Part shown: one piece after another, positions 25,343-33,164 of the stretch
How positions within the stretch are numbered: the first letter of the stretch is position 1
Layout: each line of letters opens with the position of its first letter
Assembly: GCA_031292255.1 (NCBI GenBank)
Contig: JARLHN010000002.1
Coordinates: forward strand, 1 to 51,483
DNA from: Oryzomonas sp.
GTDB taxonomy: Bacteria > Desulfobacterota > Desulfuromonadia > Geobacterales > Pseudopelobacteraceae
DNA length: 51,483 nucleotides
Direction of reading: 5' to 3'
Program-made: the position numbers and the translations under genes
Notes under the pieces: model-generated
Told to the model about the DNA's origin: nothing
Database searches by the model: none
The model's input: only the letters and a program-made list of their open reading frames with translations

Positions 25343-26227
25343 ATGTGTCAACCGCAAGCACCCGGATTTCGCGTGGTCATCACCGGCAAAGGGGGGGTGG
25401 GCAAGACCACCCTCACCTCCTGCCTGGCATCGGTGCTGGCCAAAAACGGCATCAATATCCTGGCAGTGGACGAAGATCCGCAAATGAATCTGCCCCATGC
25501 TTTGGGCGTGGGCTTCGAGGCCGCCGCCCGCATCGTACCGCTCAACCGCCACGCCGATTATATTGAGGAAAAGACCGGCATCCGCCCCGGCAAAAGCGGT
25601 TGGGGCGCCCTGTTCAAGCTGAACCCCGACGTGGACGATGTGGTGGAACGTTTCGGCCTCAAGGTGGCCGAGAACCTCAACCTGTTGGTGATGGGCACCG
25701 TCAGGCAGGCGGGCGGTGGTTGCCTGTGCGCGGAAAACGTCCTCCTGGATGCAACAATCCGGCATCTGGCTCTTCGCAACAATGAGGCCATCCTGCTGGA
25801 CACCCAGGCCGGGGTGGAGCATTTCGGACGGGCATTGGCCAAAGGTTTCGGCCAATGCCTGGTGGTGGCCGACACCTCCTTCAACGCCCTGAGCGTGGCC
25901 TGCCATGCAGCCGGCCTGGCGCGCCAGAGCGGCATCCCTCTGGTCTACCTCGTGGTGAGCAAGGTCGTGGCGGGTGGCGGGACCAGACTGCAACAATTCA
26001 AAAAGGAGAGCGGCCAGGACCCGGGTGCTCTCTTCGACGCCGTGATCGAGCTCCCGGCCGAGACGCAACTGCAAACCCTCGATCCGGATGTGACCAGAAT
26101 CATGGACGACCGCCACAGCGCCTACGCCGCCGCAGTGACCGCTCTGGCCTCGCGCCTGAATGCGCCGCCCTGCACCTGCGGCGGCGACCATCACCATGCC
26201 CACGAGCATCACCACACACATGAGTAA
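25343..26227 (+). CDS. cooC: CO dehydrogenase maturation ATPase CooC with His-rich C-terminal tail
   Basis: 294 residues. The deviant Walker A is GKGGVGKTT near residue 15, followed by AVDEDPQMNLPHALG and the switch ILLDTQAGVEHFGRAL. A CxC pair (CLCAENVL) near residue 117 matches the metal site at the CooC dimer interface, used to load nickel into CooS. The last 18 residues, CTCGGDHHHAHEHHHTHE, contain eight histidines and a second CxC. Such a tail is not part of the ATPase core and may store or deliver nickel, as separate His-rich proteins do in other CO dehydrogenase clusters. 81 bases separate it from cooF. Confidence 0.93.
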   Translation: MCQPQAPGFRVVITGKGGVGKTTLTSCLASVLAKNGINILAVDEDPQMNLPHALGVGFEAAARIVPLNRHADYIEEKTGIRPGKSGWGALFKLNPDVDDVVERFGLKVAENLNLLVMGTVRQAGGGCLCAENVLLDATIRHLALRNNEAILLDTQAGVEHFGRALAKGFGQCLVVADTSFNALSVACHAAGLARQSGIPLVYLVVSKVVAGGGTRLQQFKKESGQDPGALFDAVIELPAETQLQTLDPDVTRIMDDRHSAYAAAVTALASRLNAPPCTCGGDHHHAHEHHHTHE

Positions 26228-26308
26228 TGTTTGGGGAAAAGGCCTTTTTGCAGCACATGACTTCGTTATCGCACGCAACCCGTTTATCGGGACCAGGGAG
26301 AACCAGCC

Positions 26309-26902
26309 ATGAAACGGATATTTGTTCAATACAAGAAGTGCCTGGCCTGCAAGGCCTGCGAAACCGCCTGCGCCGTGGAACATCACCCGGCCGGCAGCCT
26401 GGCGGCGGCCCTGGGGGACCGTAAAACCCAGGTCAATGTACGGGTGCTGGGGATCGAGCATGAGTCGTTCCCCCTGTCCTGCCGCCACTGCGACCCGGCC
26501 GATTGCCTCGACGCCTGCCCCTCCGGCGCTATCAGCCGCGACGCAGAAAGCGGCGCGATCCTGCTGGATGCGGCCATGTGCAAGGCGTGCGCCATGTGCG
26601 CCATGGTCTGCCCCTTCGATGCCATCTCGTTCAAGGCAACCCACCGCTCCTGCTACGACCGGGATGTTGCCTATAAGTGCGACCTGTGCAACGAACGGGT
26701 CAAGGCCGGCCGAAAACCGGCCTGCGTGGAGGCCTGCCATTCCGGTGCCCTGGTGTATGCCGACTATGACGCAAACCGCCTTAAACAAGCCTCCAAAAGC
26801 CTGCGCGCCTACCTGTTGGGGGAGGAAGGTCTCCCACCCCAGCTTGAGCTGTTCAGGGAACTGCGCAGAAAAGAGTTTGCACGGCGCCGGGGAGGTGAAT
26901 GA
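26309..26902 (+). CDS. cooF: CooF-like 4Fe-4S electron-transfer protein
   Basis: 197 residues with four cysteine clusters in the order CLACKACETAC, CRHCDPADCLDAC, CKACAMCAMVC and CDLCNERV...CVEAC, enough for four [4Fe-4S] centres. This matches CooF, which takes electrons from CooS. The C-terminal 45 residues are charged and outside the ferredoxin fold. ATG 26309 is preceded by CAGGGAGAACCAGCC. Its stop overlaps the start of the next gene (ATGATGA), so the two products are made together and probably act together. Confidence 0.92.
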   Translation: MKRIFVQYKKCLACKACETACAVEHHPAGSLAAALGDRKTQVNVRVLGIEHESFPLSCRHCDPADCLDACPSGAISRDAESGAILLDAAMCKACAMCAMVCPFDAISFKATHRSCYDRDVAYKCDLCNERVKAGRKPACVEACHSGALVYADYDANRLKQASKSLRAYLLGEEGLPPQLELFRELRRKEFARRRGGE

Positions 26903-28134
26903 TGAAAGTAGTGACGGTCGGAACCGGCATGGCGGCGGCTGAATTCGTCCAACGGCTCAGGCTGGACGGGTTCGGGGATGAGATTGTCATGTGTAGCGAC
27001 GAGGGGTTTGCCCCCTATTCGCCCTGCGTAATCCCCTTCTATCTTGCTGGAGAGCCCCTGGACACGGTCTACTGGAAGGGCAAGGACTTCTATGGGCGCT
27101 ACCGGGTGGAGGCCCGCCTCTCCGACCCGGTGGTCGAGGTGGACACGGAGCAACGCCTGGTGAGGACCGCCAACGGAAGGAACGAGACTTACGACCGGCT
27201 GTTCTACGCCGCCGGGGCCCGAAGTTGGTATCCCCGTCCGGAATGGTTGGATACGCGGGGTGTGTTCGGCTTCAAGACCCTGAGCGACATGGTGGCCATC
27301 GACCGCTACATCGGGGAACACAACGTCAGGAAGGCAGTGGTCTTCGGCGGCGGCTTCATTGGCGTCGATGCCGCCCTGGCTCTGTGGCACCGCGGTCTGG
27401 ATATCACCCTGGTGCATCGCAATACGCGGGTACTGTCCCAGATGACCGACGAGGAGGGGGGACAATTCGCTACCCGCAAACTGGCCCAGAAGACCGGCAT
27501 CCACATTCGCCTGAATACCACGGTCAGCGAAATCTCCGCCAACGGCGGCCAACTCGCGGCAGTGCAGTTCTCCGACGGCAGCACCATGGAGACCGCCATG
27601 CTGATCGTTTCCATCGGGGTCGCCCCCAACTCCGAGCCTCTCCGGGGAGATGACAAGGGCGTGCCCGGTGACCCCCAGATGCTGGCTGAATCGGGCATCT
27701 ACACCGCCGGGGATGTGGCCGTTACCCGGCACGCCGTTACCGGGGCGACCGGCATCTATGCCACCTACCCCAACGCCATGCAACAGGCTCGCACCGCGGC
27801 CCGGCACCTGTTGCACGGTGACGGCGCCTTCGGTGGCTCCATCAATACGAATGTACTCAAAAAACACATCGACTTTCCCATCGTGTCAGCCGGGGCGTTC
27901 TCCGGCGAGGCGGTCACTTGGCAGCAGGGGGACATCTGGCGGAGAGTGTACCTGAAGGACGGCATGATCAACGGCTACATCATCATCGGAGACACACGCA
28001 TCTCCGGCTATGTCTACCAGCTCTACCTGTCGCGCAAGCGTGTGGACAGGACCATCAGGGAGATCCTGTCATCGCCGCGGCACGACAGCTATTACCGAAG
28101 TATGCTGGGATTGACCATGCCCCTCGCAGCCTAG
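26899..28134 (+). CDS. FAD/NAD(P)-dependent oxidoreductase of the CO dehydrogenase cluster
   Basis: 411 residues. FAD-binding Rossmann motif VGTGMAAAEFVQRL is at the N-terminus, the NAD(P) motif VVFGGGFIGVDAALALWHRG is near residue 150, and the second FAD contact YTAGDVAVTRHA near residue 270. It belongs to the class of pyridine-nucleotide disulphide-type oxidoreductases. Family members next to cooS-cooF are proposed to reduce NAD(P) with CO-derived electrons. No redox-active CxxxxC is obvious. It overlaps cooF by four bases. The gene ends the plus-strand cluster; a short hairpin (CGCCACAAGTGGCG, 28185-28198) lies in the gap to the convergent genes. Confidence 0.9.
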   Translation: MMKVVTVGTGMAAAEFVQRLRLDGFGDEIVMCSDEGFAPYSPCVIPFYLAGEPLDTVYWKGKDFYGRYRVEARLSDPVVEVDTEQRLVRTANGRNETYDRLFYAAGARSWYPRPEWLDTRGVFGFKTLSDMVAIDRYIGEHNVRKAVVFGGGFIGVDAALALWHRGLDITLVHRNTRVLSQMTDEEGGQFATRKLAQKTGIHIRLNTTVSEISANGGQLAAVQFSDGSTMETAMLIVSIGVAPNSEPLRGDDKGVPGDPQMLAESGIYTAGDVAVTRHAVTGATGIYATYPNAMQQARTAARHLLHGDGAFGGSINTNVLKKHIDFPIVSAGAFSGEAVTWQQGDIWRRVYLKDGMINGYIIIGDTRISGYVYQLYLSRKRVDRTIREILSSPRHDSYYRSMLGLTMPLAA

Positions 28135-28234
28135 TGCCTTGTAACGCTGTAGTTAACCGATAAAACCTTAGTTGATTGTTGAATCGCCACAAGTGGCGGG
28201 GAATTATACCCACAAGATTAAATATTACTGGGCA

Positions 28235-28930
28235 CTAACCCAGTGCCACCTCAATCTTGTCCCCTTCAAGGACCTTCAGCTTCTTTCCAATGCTCGGCCC
28301 GACGATGATCGTACCGTCGTACTGCTGAGGGATTTCGTTCATGACCATGACCGGAAATGTCCCGCTCATGCCCGTTGCCTTGTTGGCCAGCTTCAGCTTT
28401 TTGAACGGCGCCTTGTAGAACTCGGTGATATATTTGAACGTGGGCTGGCTGACGGCTACCATGCCGAGAGAGTCGAAACTGCTGCTGGCCTCCCTGTTCG
28501 ACAGGTTGCCGACGTTCAGCCTGAGAACCCCGGCGGTGTCGTCCTTGCGGGCTAAAACCCCGGCCTGTTGCCCCGATACCGCCGGCGCTTCCGGTTTTGG
28601 CAGGAGCGATTCCAGTTTTTTGACCGCAAGGTTGAGGGTGATGGACAGTACCTGGAGATTAATGTTCTTGGTGCACAGGAGGCAGAGCATGGCTCCGGGG
28701 AAGGACTTGACGATTATGCGGCCTTCGGCGTAGCGCAGGTCAAGCAGGTCGAGGGTCTGCTCGATTTGCAGTCCATAGGTGCACTCCAACGTCAGGGCCG
28801 CGGCTTTTTTGAGGGCTGCGGCATCGATCAACGAGGGAAAGGCGTGCGCATAAACCTCGCCTTTGTCGCTGAAAACGGCGCTGCCGATAACACCTTCAAC
28901 GCTGTTGATATGCCGCAAGATATCCAGCAT
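28235..28930 (-). CDS. Roadblock/LC7-like protein with unrecognised C-terminal domain
   Basis: 231 residues. Residues 1-105 (MLDILRHINSVEGVIGSAVFSDKGEVYAHAFP...) have the pattern of a Roadblock/LC7 domain: GV.GS.V....G......, then a long helix and IIVKSFPGAMLCLLC. After a Pro/Ala linker, the last 65 residues (FKKLKLANKATGMSG...GTIIVGPSIGKKLKVLEGDKIEVALG) look like a small beta fold I cannot name. Roadblock proteins regulate small GTPases such as MglA, but no GTPase gene is here. It follows the PATAN-type gene by 12 bases and must share its transcript. Confidence 0.75.
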   Translation of the reverse strand: MLDILRHINSVEGVIGSAVFSDKGEVYAHAFPSLIDAAALKKAAALTLECTYGLQIEQTLDLLDLRYAEGRIIVKSFPGAMLCLLCTKNINLQVLSITLNLAVKKLESLLPKPEAPAVSGQQAGVLARKDDTAGVLRLNVGNLSNREASSSFDSLGMVAVSQPTFKYITEFYKAPFKKLKLANKATGMSGTFPVMVMNEIPQQYDGTIIVGPSIGKKLKVLEGDKIEVALG

Positions 28931-28942
28931 GATGCCAATCTC

Positions 28943-29647
28943 CTACTTGCCGGGAATCAATGCCGCCCTGATTTCTCTTTCGATACTGTCCAGATTGGAT
29001 TCCGGTTTGATGGCGATGCTGAGATAGTGCTGCTTGGAATCGTACATCAGCAGGTGATAATTTTTTGTCTGCACGGCCGATGCCTTGATCTCCCCCAGCC
29101 CCATCAGATCGCCGAAACGGTTGCCGGCAGTGGCCAGGAAAAGCCCCTTGGCGGCCAGTGCCACGGCCTCGACGCTGTTGTCCTGGAGCGGGTTGCCTTC
29201 TTTGTCCAGCAGTACCGCGTACGTCACCGCCTCAATATCCTGAAGCCGCGCCGCAAGCTTGCTCATAGTCCGCCGCGGCGTCACGGCCGGGCCCGCAGCG
29301 CCGCCCGACCTGAACGTTCCAGCAGTTTCCTCATCCATGCGGCGCAGCGCTTCAAGCAGCAGGTAATCGGTCCGATAATGAATCGTGCAGATGTTGGTGG
29401 TTATTTCGGGATGGATACTGAAGATGCCGCCGGGCCACTTGATGATCCGGTAGATGGCCTCCTCACCGGTCTCTTCCCCCAGTTCGGCATGGATGATCTC
29501 ACCATTGACGAAATAGATGGCGCCCTTTTGTTCGCCGTATTCGACGGTGATGCAGCCCGTGTACCTGTTATGCCCTTTGAGCTGGATGACGTCCGTGAGG
29601 GAAAGACCCGCCACGGCGCCCTGGAAACCGTTTATGATATCAGCCAT
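28943..29647 (-). CDS. PATAN/DUF4388-domain protein with Roadblock-like C-terminus
   Basis: 234 residues from ATG 29647, where the DUF4388/PATAN domain begins (MADIINGFQGAVAGLSLTDVIQLKGHNRYTGCITVEYGEQKGAIYFVNGEIIHAELGEETGEEAIYRII split here over residues 1-70). The frame runs on to 29800, but that part translates a repeat element. Residues about 135-230 resemble a second Roadblock/LC7-like domain (YAVLLDKEGNPLQDNSVEAVALAAKGLFLATAG). PATAN proteins act in signalling complexes with response regulators and GTPases. The pair may form a small cytoplasmic signalling unit; the target is unknown. Confidence 0.75.
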   Translation of the reverse strand: MADIINGFQGAVAGLSLTDVIQLKGHNRYTGCITVEYGEQKGAIYFVNGEIIHAELGEETGEEAIYRIIKWPGGIFSIHPEITTNICTIHYRTDYLLLEALRRMDEETAGTFRSGGAAGPAVTPRRTMSKLAARLQDIEAVTYAVLLDKEGNPLQDNSVEAVALAAKGLFLATAGNRFGDLMGLGEIKASAVQTKNYHLLMYDSKQHYLSIAIKPESNLDSIEREIRAALIPGK

Positions 29648-29714
29648 ATCTACCGTCCCGCGAGATAAATTGATCAAATGGTGGCAGGCAGGTAAGACCG
29701 CATTATTTAAGCTG

Positions 29715-29858
29715 ATTAACGTCGATCTTCCGCTAACGATCAAGTCCCCCTTTAACAAAGGGGAATTCAGGGTGATTTGCACCTTGAGCTTTAAAAGCAA
29801 ATCTCCTCTGCCCCCTTTTTATAAATGGGGGACCATGTGGCGGAAGATGAGCGTTAAT
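29715..29858. mobile_element. 144-base palindromic MITE-like element
   Basis: Near-perfect ends ATTAACGTCGATCTTCCGC and GCGGAAGATGAGCGTTAAT enclose CCCCCTTTAACAAAGGGG, a GATTTGC...GCAAATC inner stem and CCCCCTTTTTATAAATGGGGG. It encodes nothing. One arm recurs at 13043-13095, and its inner stem recurs at 4335-4417. It sits in the 5' region of the PATAN gene. A non-autonomous transposon-like origin is inference. Confidence 0.7.
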
Positions 29859-29921
29859 GGAATAATTTAAAACACAACTGCGTGACAAGTTCAAGCGGTA
29901 AAATAGCCTGGCGCACACATG

Positions 29922-29950
29922 AAAAAACCCCGCCGGCAAAGCCGGCGGGG
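29922..29950 (-). terminator. Rho-independent terminator of the CoA-transferase gene
   Basis: On the minus strand CCCCGCCGGC-ttt-GCCGGCGGGG followed by six T. The hairpin starts 26 bases after the CoA-transferase stop. Confidence 0.92.
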
Positions 29951-29975
29951 TCGGGGGAAAAAACGAATCCCGCTG

Positions 29976-31571
29976 TTATTCGCAGAGGTCAACCTTGATG
30001 TCCCAGTTCTTGATCTTCATGGTGCCGTTCTTCTCCAGGTTGAGATGCATCTTGAAGGCGCGATCCCACAATTGCGGCTCGTGGCCGACCTTGCGCCTGA
30101 GGCAGTCGGCCTTTGCCATCTCGAAGTACTCGCTGAGGATCGGCTTGTAATCCGGATGGGCGCATTTATCGATGATGACCTTGGCGCGGTCGCGCGGACA
30201 GAGGCCGCGCAGGTCGGCCAGGCCCTGCTCGGTGATGACGCAGTCCAGGTCGTGCTCGGTGTGGTCGATGTGCGAGCAGTGGGGCACGACGCAGGAAATG
30301 CCGGTCGGGTCGGTCTTGCTCGGGCGGCTCGACGGGGTATGCATCATCTTGAGGTAACCGTTGCGCAGGAAGTCGCCGGAGCCGCCCAGTCCGTTGATCA
30401 TGCGGGTGCCGCCGACCAGGGTCGAGTTGGCATGGGCGTAGATGTCGATCTCCACCGGGGTGTTCATGGCGATGCACCCCAAACGGCGGATCGGCTCCGG
30501 TGCGTTGGAGATGGAGAGCGGCCGCAGGGTGATTTTGTCGAAATACTTGTCCATGTTCTCAAAGAATTTAGGGAAACCCGGCGTTGCCGAGAGGGAGAGC
30601 GAACAGGAAGATGCGTGGTCCAGCTTGCCTGAATCGAACAGGTCGAGCATGGTGTCCTGGAGCACCTCGGTATAGACGGACAGATTATAGAAGGGGCCTT
30701 TGGCCAGGCCGCCGATGACCGCGTTGGCGATGGAGCCGACGCCCGACTGGATCGGCAGCAGGTTGTCCGGCAGGCGGCCCATCTTGACTTCTTGGGTGAA
30801 GAAATCGATGATATGGTTGGCGATCGCTTCAGAGGTATCGTCCTGCTCGGCAAAAGCGCGTCCCTGGTCACGGAGTTTTGACTCCACCACCGCCACGATC
30901 TTTTTCGGGTCGCAGGGGATCGAGGTGGAGCCGATGCGGGAGCTGGCCTTGGTGATGTTCAGCACCTGGCGGTTCGGAGGGGTGCCGCAGGAAACCAGGT
31001 CGTGGATGCCTTCGAACGAGGGCTGGCCGGTGTTGACCTCGATGATGATCTTGTCGCACTGCATCAGGATCTCGGGAATTACGCCGCAGGATGACGTGGG
31101 AACCAGTCCGCCGTCCTCGGTGATGGCGGAGACCTCGATGATGGCAATGTCAAGCTTGCCGGTTTCGCTGTCCTTGGTGTAGAAGCCATAGCCCAGATCC
31201 TGGGCGAACAGGGAGAGGTGCTTGTCCCCCATGCGGATACGGCCTTCATTGATGCCGGCGGCGATGTTCTTGCCGGTCTGGTACGGCCAGCGGCGGTCGA
31301 TCATGTCGAGGGTTGCCCAGCGGTCCTCGGTTTCGGCCCCTACCGAGGCGCCGATGAACAGGTTGAACTTCCATTTCCCCTGAAGATTGTTCTTCTCCAC
31401 ATGTTCGGCCAGGGCAATGGGCACCACCTTCGGGTAACCGGCCGGGGTGAAGCCGGACCAGCCCAGGTTCATGCCCGGCTTGAAGAACTGAATGGTTTCT
31501 TCGGCCGTCATGACCTTGCTCAAAAGTGACTTGTGACGAACGCGATCTTGCAAAGTACCGTACTCGGACAT
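29976..31571 (-). CDS. Succinyl-CoA:acetate CoA-transferase family protein
   Basis: 531 residues of the acetyl-CoA hydrolase/transferase family (MSEYGTLQDRVRHKSLLSKVMTAEE). Features include GWSGFTPAGYPK near residue 38, the glutamate of the VYTEVLQD block near residue 297 (the residue that forms the enzyme-CoA thioester), and the glycine-rich GGTRMINGLGGSGDF. In Geobacter-type bacteria this enzyme activates acetate with succinyl-CoA and so replaces succinyl-CoA synthetase in the TCA cycle. It stands alone, with its own promoter (31718-31746) and terminator. GGGAGG lies about eight bases before the ATG. Confidence 0.93.
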   Translation of the reverse strand: MSEYGTLQDRVRHKSLLSKVMTAEETIQFFKPGMNLGWSGFTPAGYPKVVPIALAEHVEKNNLQGKWKFNLFIGASVGAETEDRWATLDMIDRRWPYQTGKNIAAGINEGRIRMGDKHLSLFAQDLGYGFYTKDSETGKLDIAIIEVSAITEDGGLVPTSSCGVIPEILMQCDKIIIEVNTGQPSFEGIHDLVSCGTPPNRQVLNITKASSRIGSTSIPCDPKKIVAVVESKLRDQGRAFAEQDDTSEAIANHIIDFFTQEVKMGRLPDNLLPIQSGVGSIANAVIGGLAKGPFYNLSVYTEVLQDTMLDLFDSGKLDHASSCSLSLSATPGFPKFFENMDKYFDKITLRPLSISNAPEPIRRLGCIAMNTPVEIDIYAHANSTLVGGTRMINGLGGSGDFLRNGYLKMMHTPSSRPSKTDPTGISCVVPHCSHIDHTEHDLDCVITEQGLADLRGLCPRDRAKVIIDKCAHPDYKPILSEYFEMAKADCLRRKVGHEPQLWDRAFKMHLNLEKNGTMKIKNWDIKVDLCE

Positions 31572-31717
31572 CTGTTACCTCCCTGTTTGTAATTAGTGTC
31601 TACAGGCTCATACCATCCCGAATATTCCACAAACAATCCAACACATAATTCAGGAAACACTCAGCAATTGCAAGGTATTGCGCTAATCTCGACATTATCG
31701 GCTCTGAATAGAACCGG

Positions 31718-31746
31718 ATTTTACGCACGCGAGGAAGTTTAGTCAA
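31718..31746 (-). promoter_or_regulatory. Sigma-70-type promoter for the CoA-transferase gene
   Basis: On the minus strand TTGACT, a 17-base spacer, TAAAAT. The leader would be about 140 bases long, enough for post-transcriptional control. The remaining gap (31572-31834) holds no supportable gene. Confidence 0.7.
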
Positions 31747-31834
31747 GTTAAAATGTATACGGCATCTGAATCTCCACCAGGCAATCGCCGGACAATCCCG
31801 GCACATCGCGCATGCCCGAAGGTCATGAAACCGG

Positions 31835-32125
31835 TCAGTCCTGGTAATCGACCGCAATCATGGAGGAACATACCGCTTTCATGTGGGGCACCACTTCCCC
31901 GGCATGGTAGGGGTGGACTTGGTAGGCTTGCAGGTCGTCCATGGTGTCGAACTTCGTCACCAGGGCGATATCATAGGAGCGCTCCGAACGAATGACATCG
32001 ATGCCGGCCTCCAGATGGCGCAACAGGGGGATCTTGCCCTGCATGCTGAGCAGTTTCCCACGGGTAGCGGCGAGGTTGTCAACCGTTGCATCGGACAGCT
32101 TGAAAAAGACGATATGGGTGATCAT
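31835..32125 (-). CDS. Dabb (stress-responsive alpha/beta-barrel) domain protein
   Basis: 96 residues. The typical start MITHIVFFKL and the central ERSYDIALVTKFDTMDDLQAYQVHPYHAGEVVPHMK block identify the Dabb/ferredoxin-like fold. These small dimeric cytoplasmic proteins have mostly unknown roles; some relatives are cyclases or decarboxylases. AAGGAG lies ten bases before the ATG. It diverges from the cytidylate-kinase-like gene. Confidence 0.9.
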   Translation of the reverse strand: MITHIVFFKLSDATVDNLAATRGKLLSMQGKIPLLRHLEAGIDVIRSERSYDIALVTKFDTMDDLQAYQVHPYHAGEVVPHMKAVCSSMIAVDYQD

Positions 32126-32178
32126 GGCCGGGTAACTCCTTGGCAGATGGCTTGAGGTGGCCCCGAAAGATGGTAATC

Positions 32179-32207
32179 GGTATACCGCGCCGCGCTGTCG
32201 GTGTCAA
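32179..32207 (-). promoter_or_regulatory. Candidate sigma-70 promoter for the Dabb gene
   Basis: On the minus strand TTGACA, 17 bases, TATACC, with a start site about 50 bases before the Dabb ATG. Confidence 0.55.
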
Positions 32208-32234
32208 TGTCGCCGTTTCCGGCATCGGCAGCGC

Positions 32235-32262
32235 TTGCGAATCGCCATTGTTATGATACAAT
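32235..32262 (+). promoter_or_regulatory. Candidate sigma-70 promoter for the cytidylate-kinase-like gene
   Basis: TTGCGA, 16 bases, TACAAT. The start site would be near 32269, about 35 bases before the ATG at 32304. Confidence 0.55.
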
Positions 32263-32303
32263 TCTAATCGCAGGCAAATAAATTCGTGGATACGGAGGTC
32301 GCC

Positions 32304-33005
32304 ATGCCGGAAAGACTCTTGATACCGTCCGTTGAGATGAGGCTCGGCTCCCTGCTGGAATTCAGCCGCAGGAGAGAGAGGGAAACATCATCCCCTCACA
32401 AACGCAAAGCGAGACGAACCATCACCATCTCCCGCGAGTTCGGCTGCGAGGCATACCCTGTGGCGGAACGCCTCCGGGAAGCCCTGGAGAAAAAGTGCGG
32501 TGAACCGTGGGTCCTTTTGGATAAAAGCCTCCTTGAGGAGGTTGCCCGCGATAACGACCTGTCCGCCAATGTGATGAACAGCCTGGGCGAGAAGAGCCGT
32601 TTTCTGGACGAAATCCTGGCCACGTTTTCTTCGCACTGGAAAAGCGAGAAAGACTATTTCCGGCTGCTGTGCCGCCATGTGCTGTCCCTGGCGGAACAGG
32701 GCAATGTGATCATCGTCGGCCGGGGGAGTTCCATTATTACCCAGCCCCTGAAAAACTGTTTCCATTTTCGCCTGTTCGCTTCCCCGAAATTCAAGGTTCA
32801 CTCCATATCCCGCAGGATGGGCATAGAAGCCGAAGAGGCCGAAAGAATCATCGCCCGGCGGCAGAAGCAGCGGGATAACTTCATCCGCGACTTCCTGGAC
32901 CGGGATGCCCACGACCTGGGCTTTTACCACCTGATATTCAACAACGACAAAAACGACGTCGCAGCCATCGCCCGCACCATAATGGAGTATGTGACGGCCC
33001 CGTAA
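32304..33005 (+). CDS. Cytidylate-kinase-like family protein
   Basis: 233 residues from ATG 32304, chosen because GGAGG lies five bases before it. After a basic N-terminal segment (FSRRRERETSSPHKRKARR) comes TITISREFGCEAYPVAERL, the cytidylate-kinase-like P-loop variant, then a lid/core region NVIIVGRGSSIITQ and ISRRMGIEAEEAERIIARR...RDFIRD-like FIRDFLDRDAHD. These proteins resemble CMP kinase but their substrate is generally unknown. A terminator hairpin follows. Confidence 0.87.
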   Translation: MPERLLIPSVEMRLGSLLEFSRRRERETSSPHKRKARRTITISREFGCEAYPVAERLREALEKKCGEPWVLLDKSLLEEVARDNDLSANVMNSLGEKSRFLDEILATFSSHWKSEKDYFRLLCRHVLSLAEQGNVIIVGRGSSIITQPLKNCFHFRLFASPKFKVHSISRRMGIEAEEAERIIARRQKQRDNFIRDFLDRDAHDLGFYHLIFNNDKNDVAAIARTIMEYVTAP

Positions 33006-33038
33006 CCGCAATGCCCTTGGCGGGGATTGGTGAACGAA

Positions 33039-33073
33039 ACAAAAAAGGGATGCCGGAAAGCACCCCTTTTTTG
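33039..33073. terminator. Bidirectional-looking terminator
   Basis: AAAAAAGGG...GCACCCCTTTTTTG forms an A/T-flanked hairpin. It lies between the plus-strand cytidylate-kinase-like gene and the minus-strand Smr gene, so it could end both transcripts. Confidence 0.75.
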
Positions 33074-33164
33074 TTGGCAAATAGGTTTATCACCCTGTTG
33101 CCGATGATCCTTCCGCATCATCGGCGGCTCCGCGGCGAACGGTTCCCTTCGGGCCGCAAGCAGG

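Noticed and set aside
28568-29668. 366-codon plus-strand frame opposite the Roadblock/PATAN genes
   Set aside because: No ribosome site or domain pattern; antisense to two supported genes.
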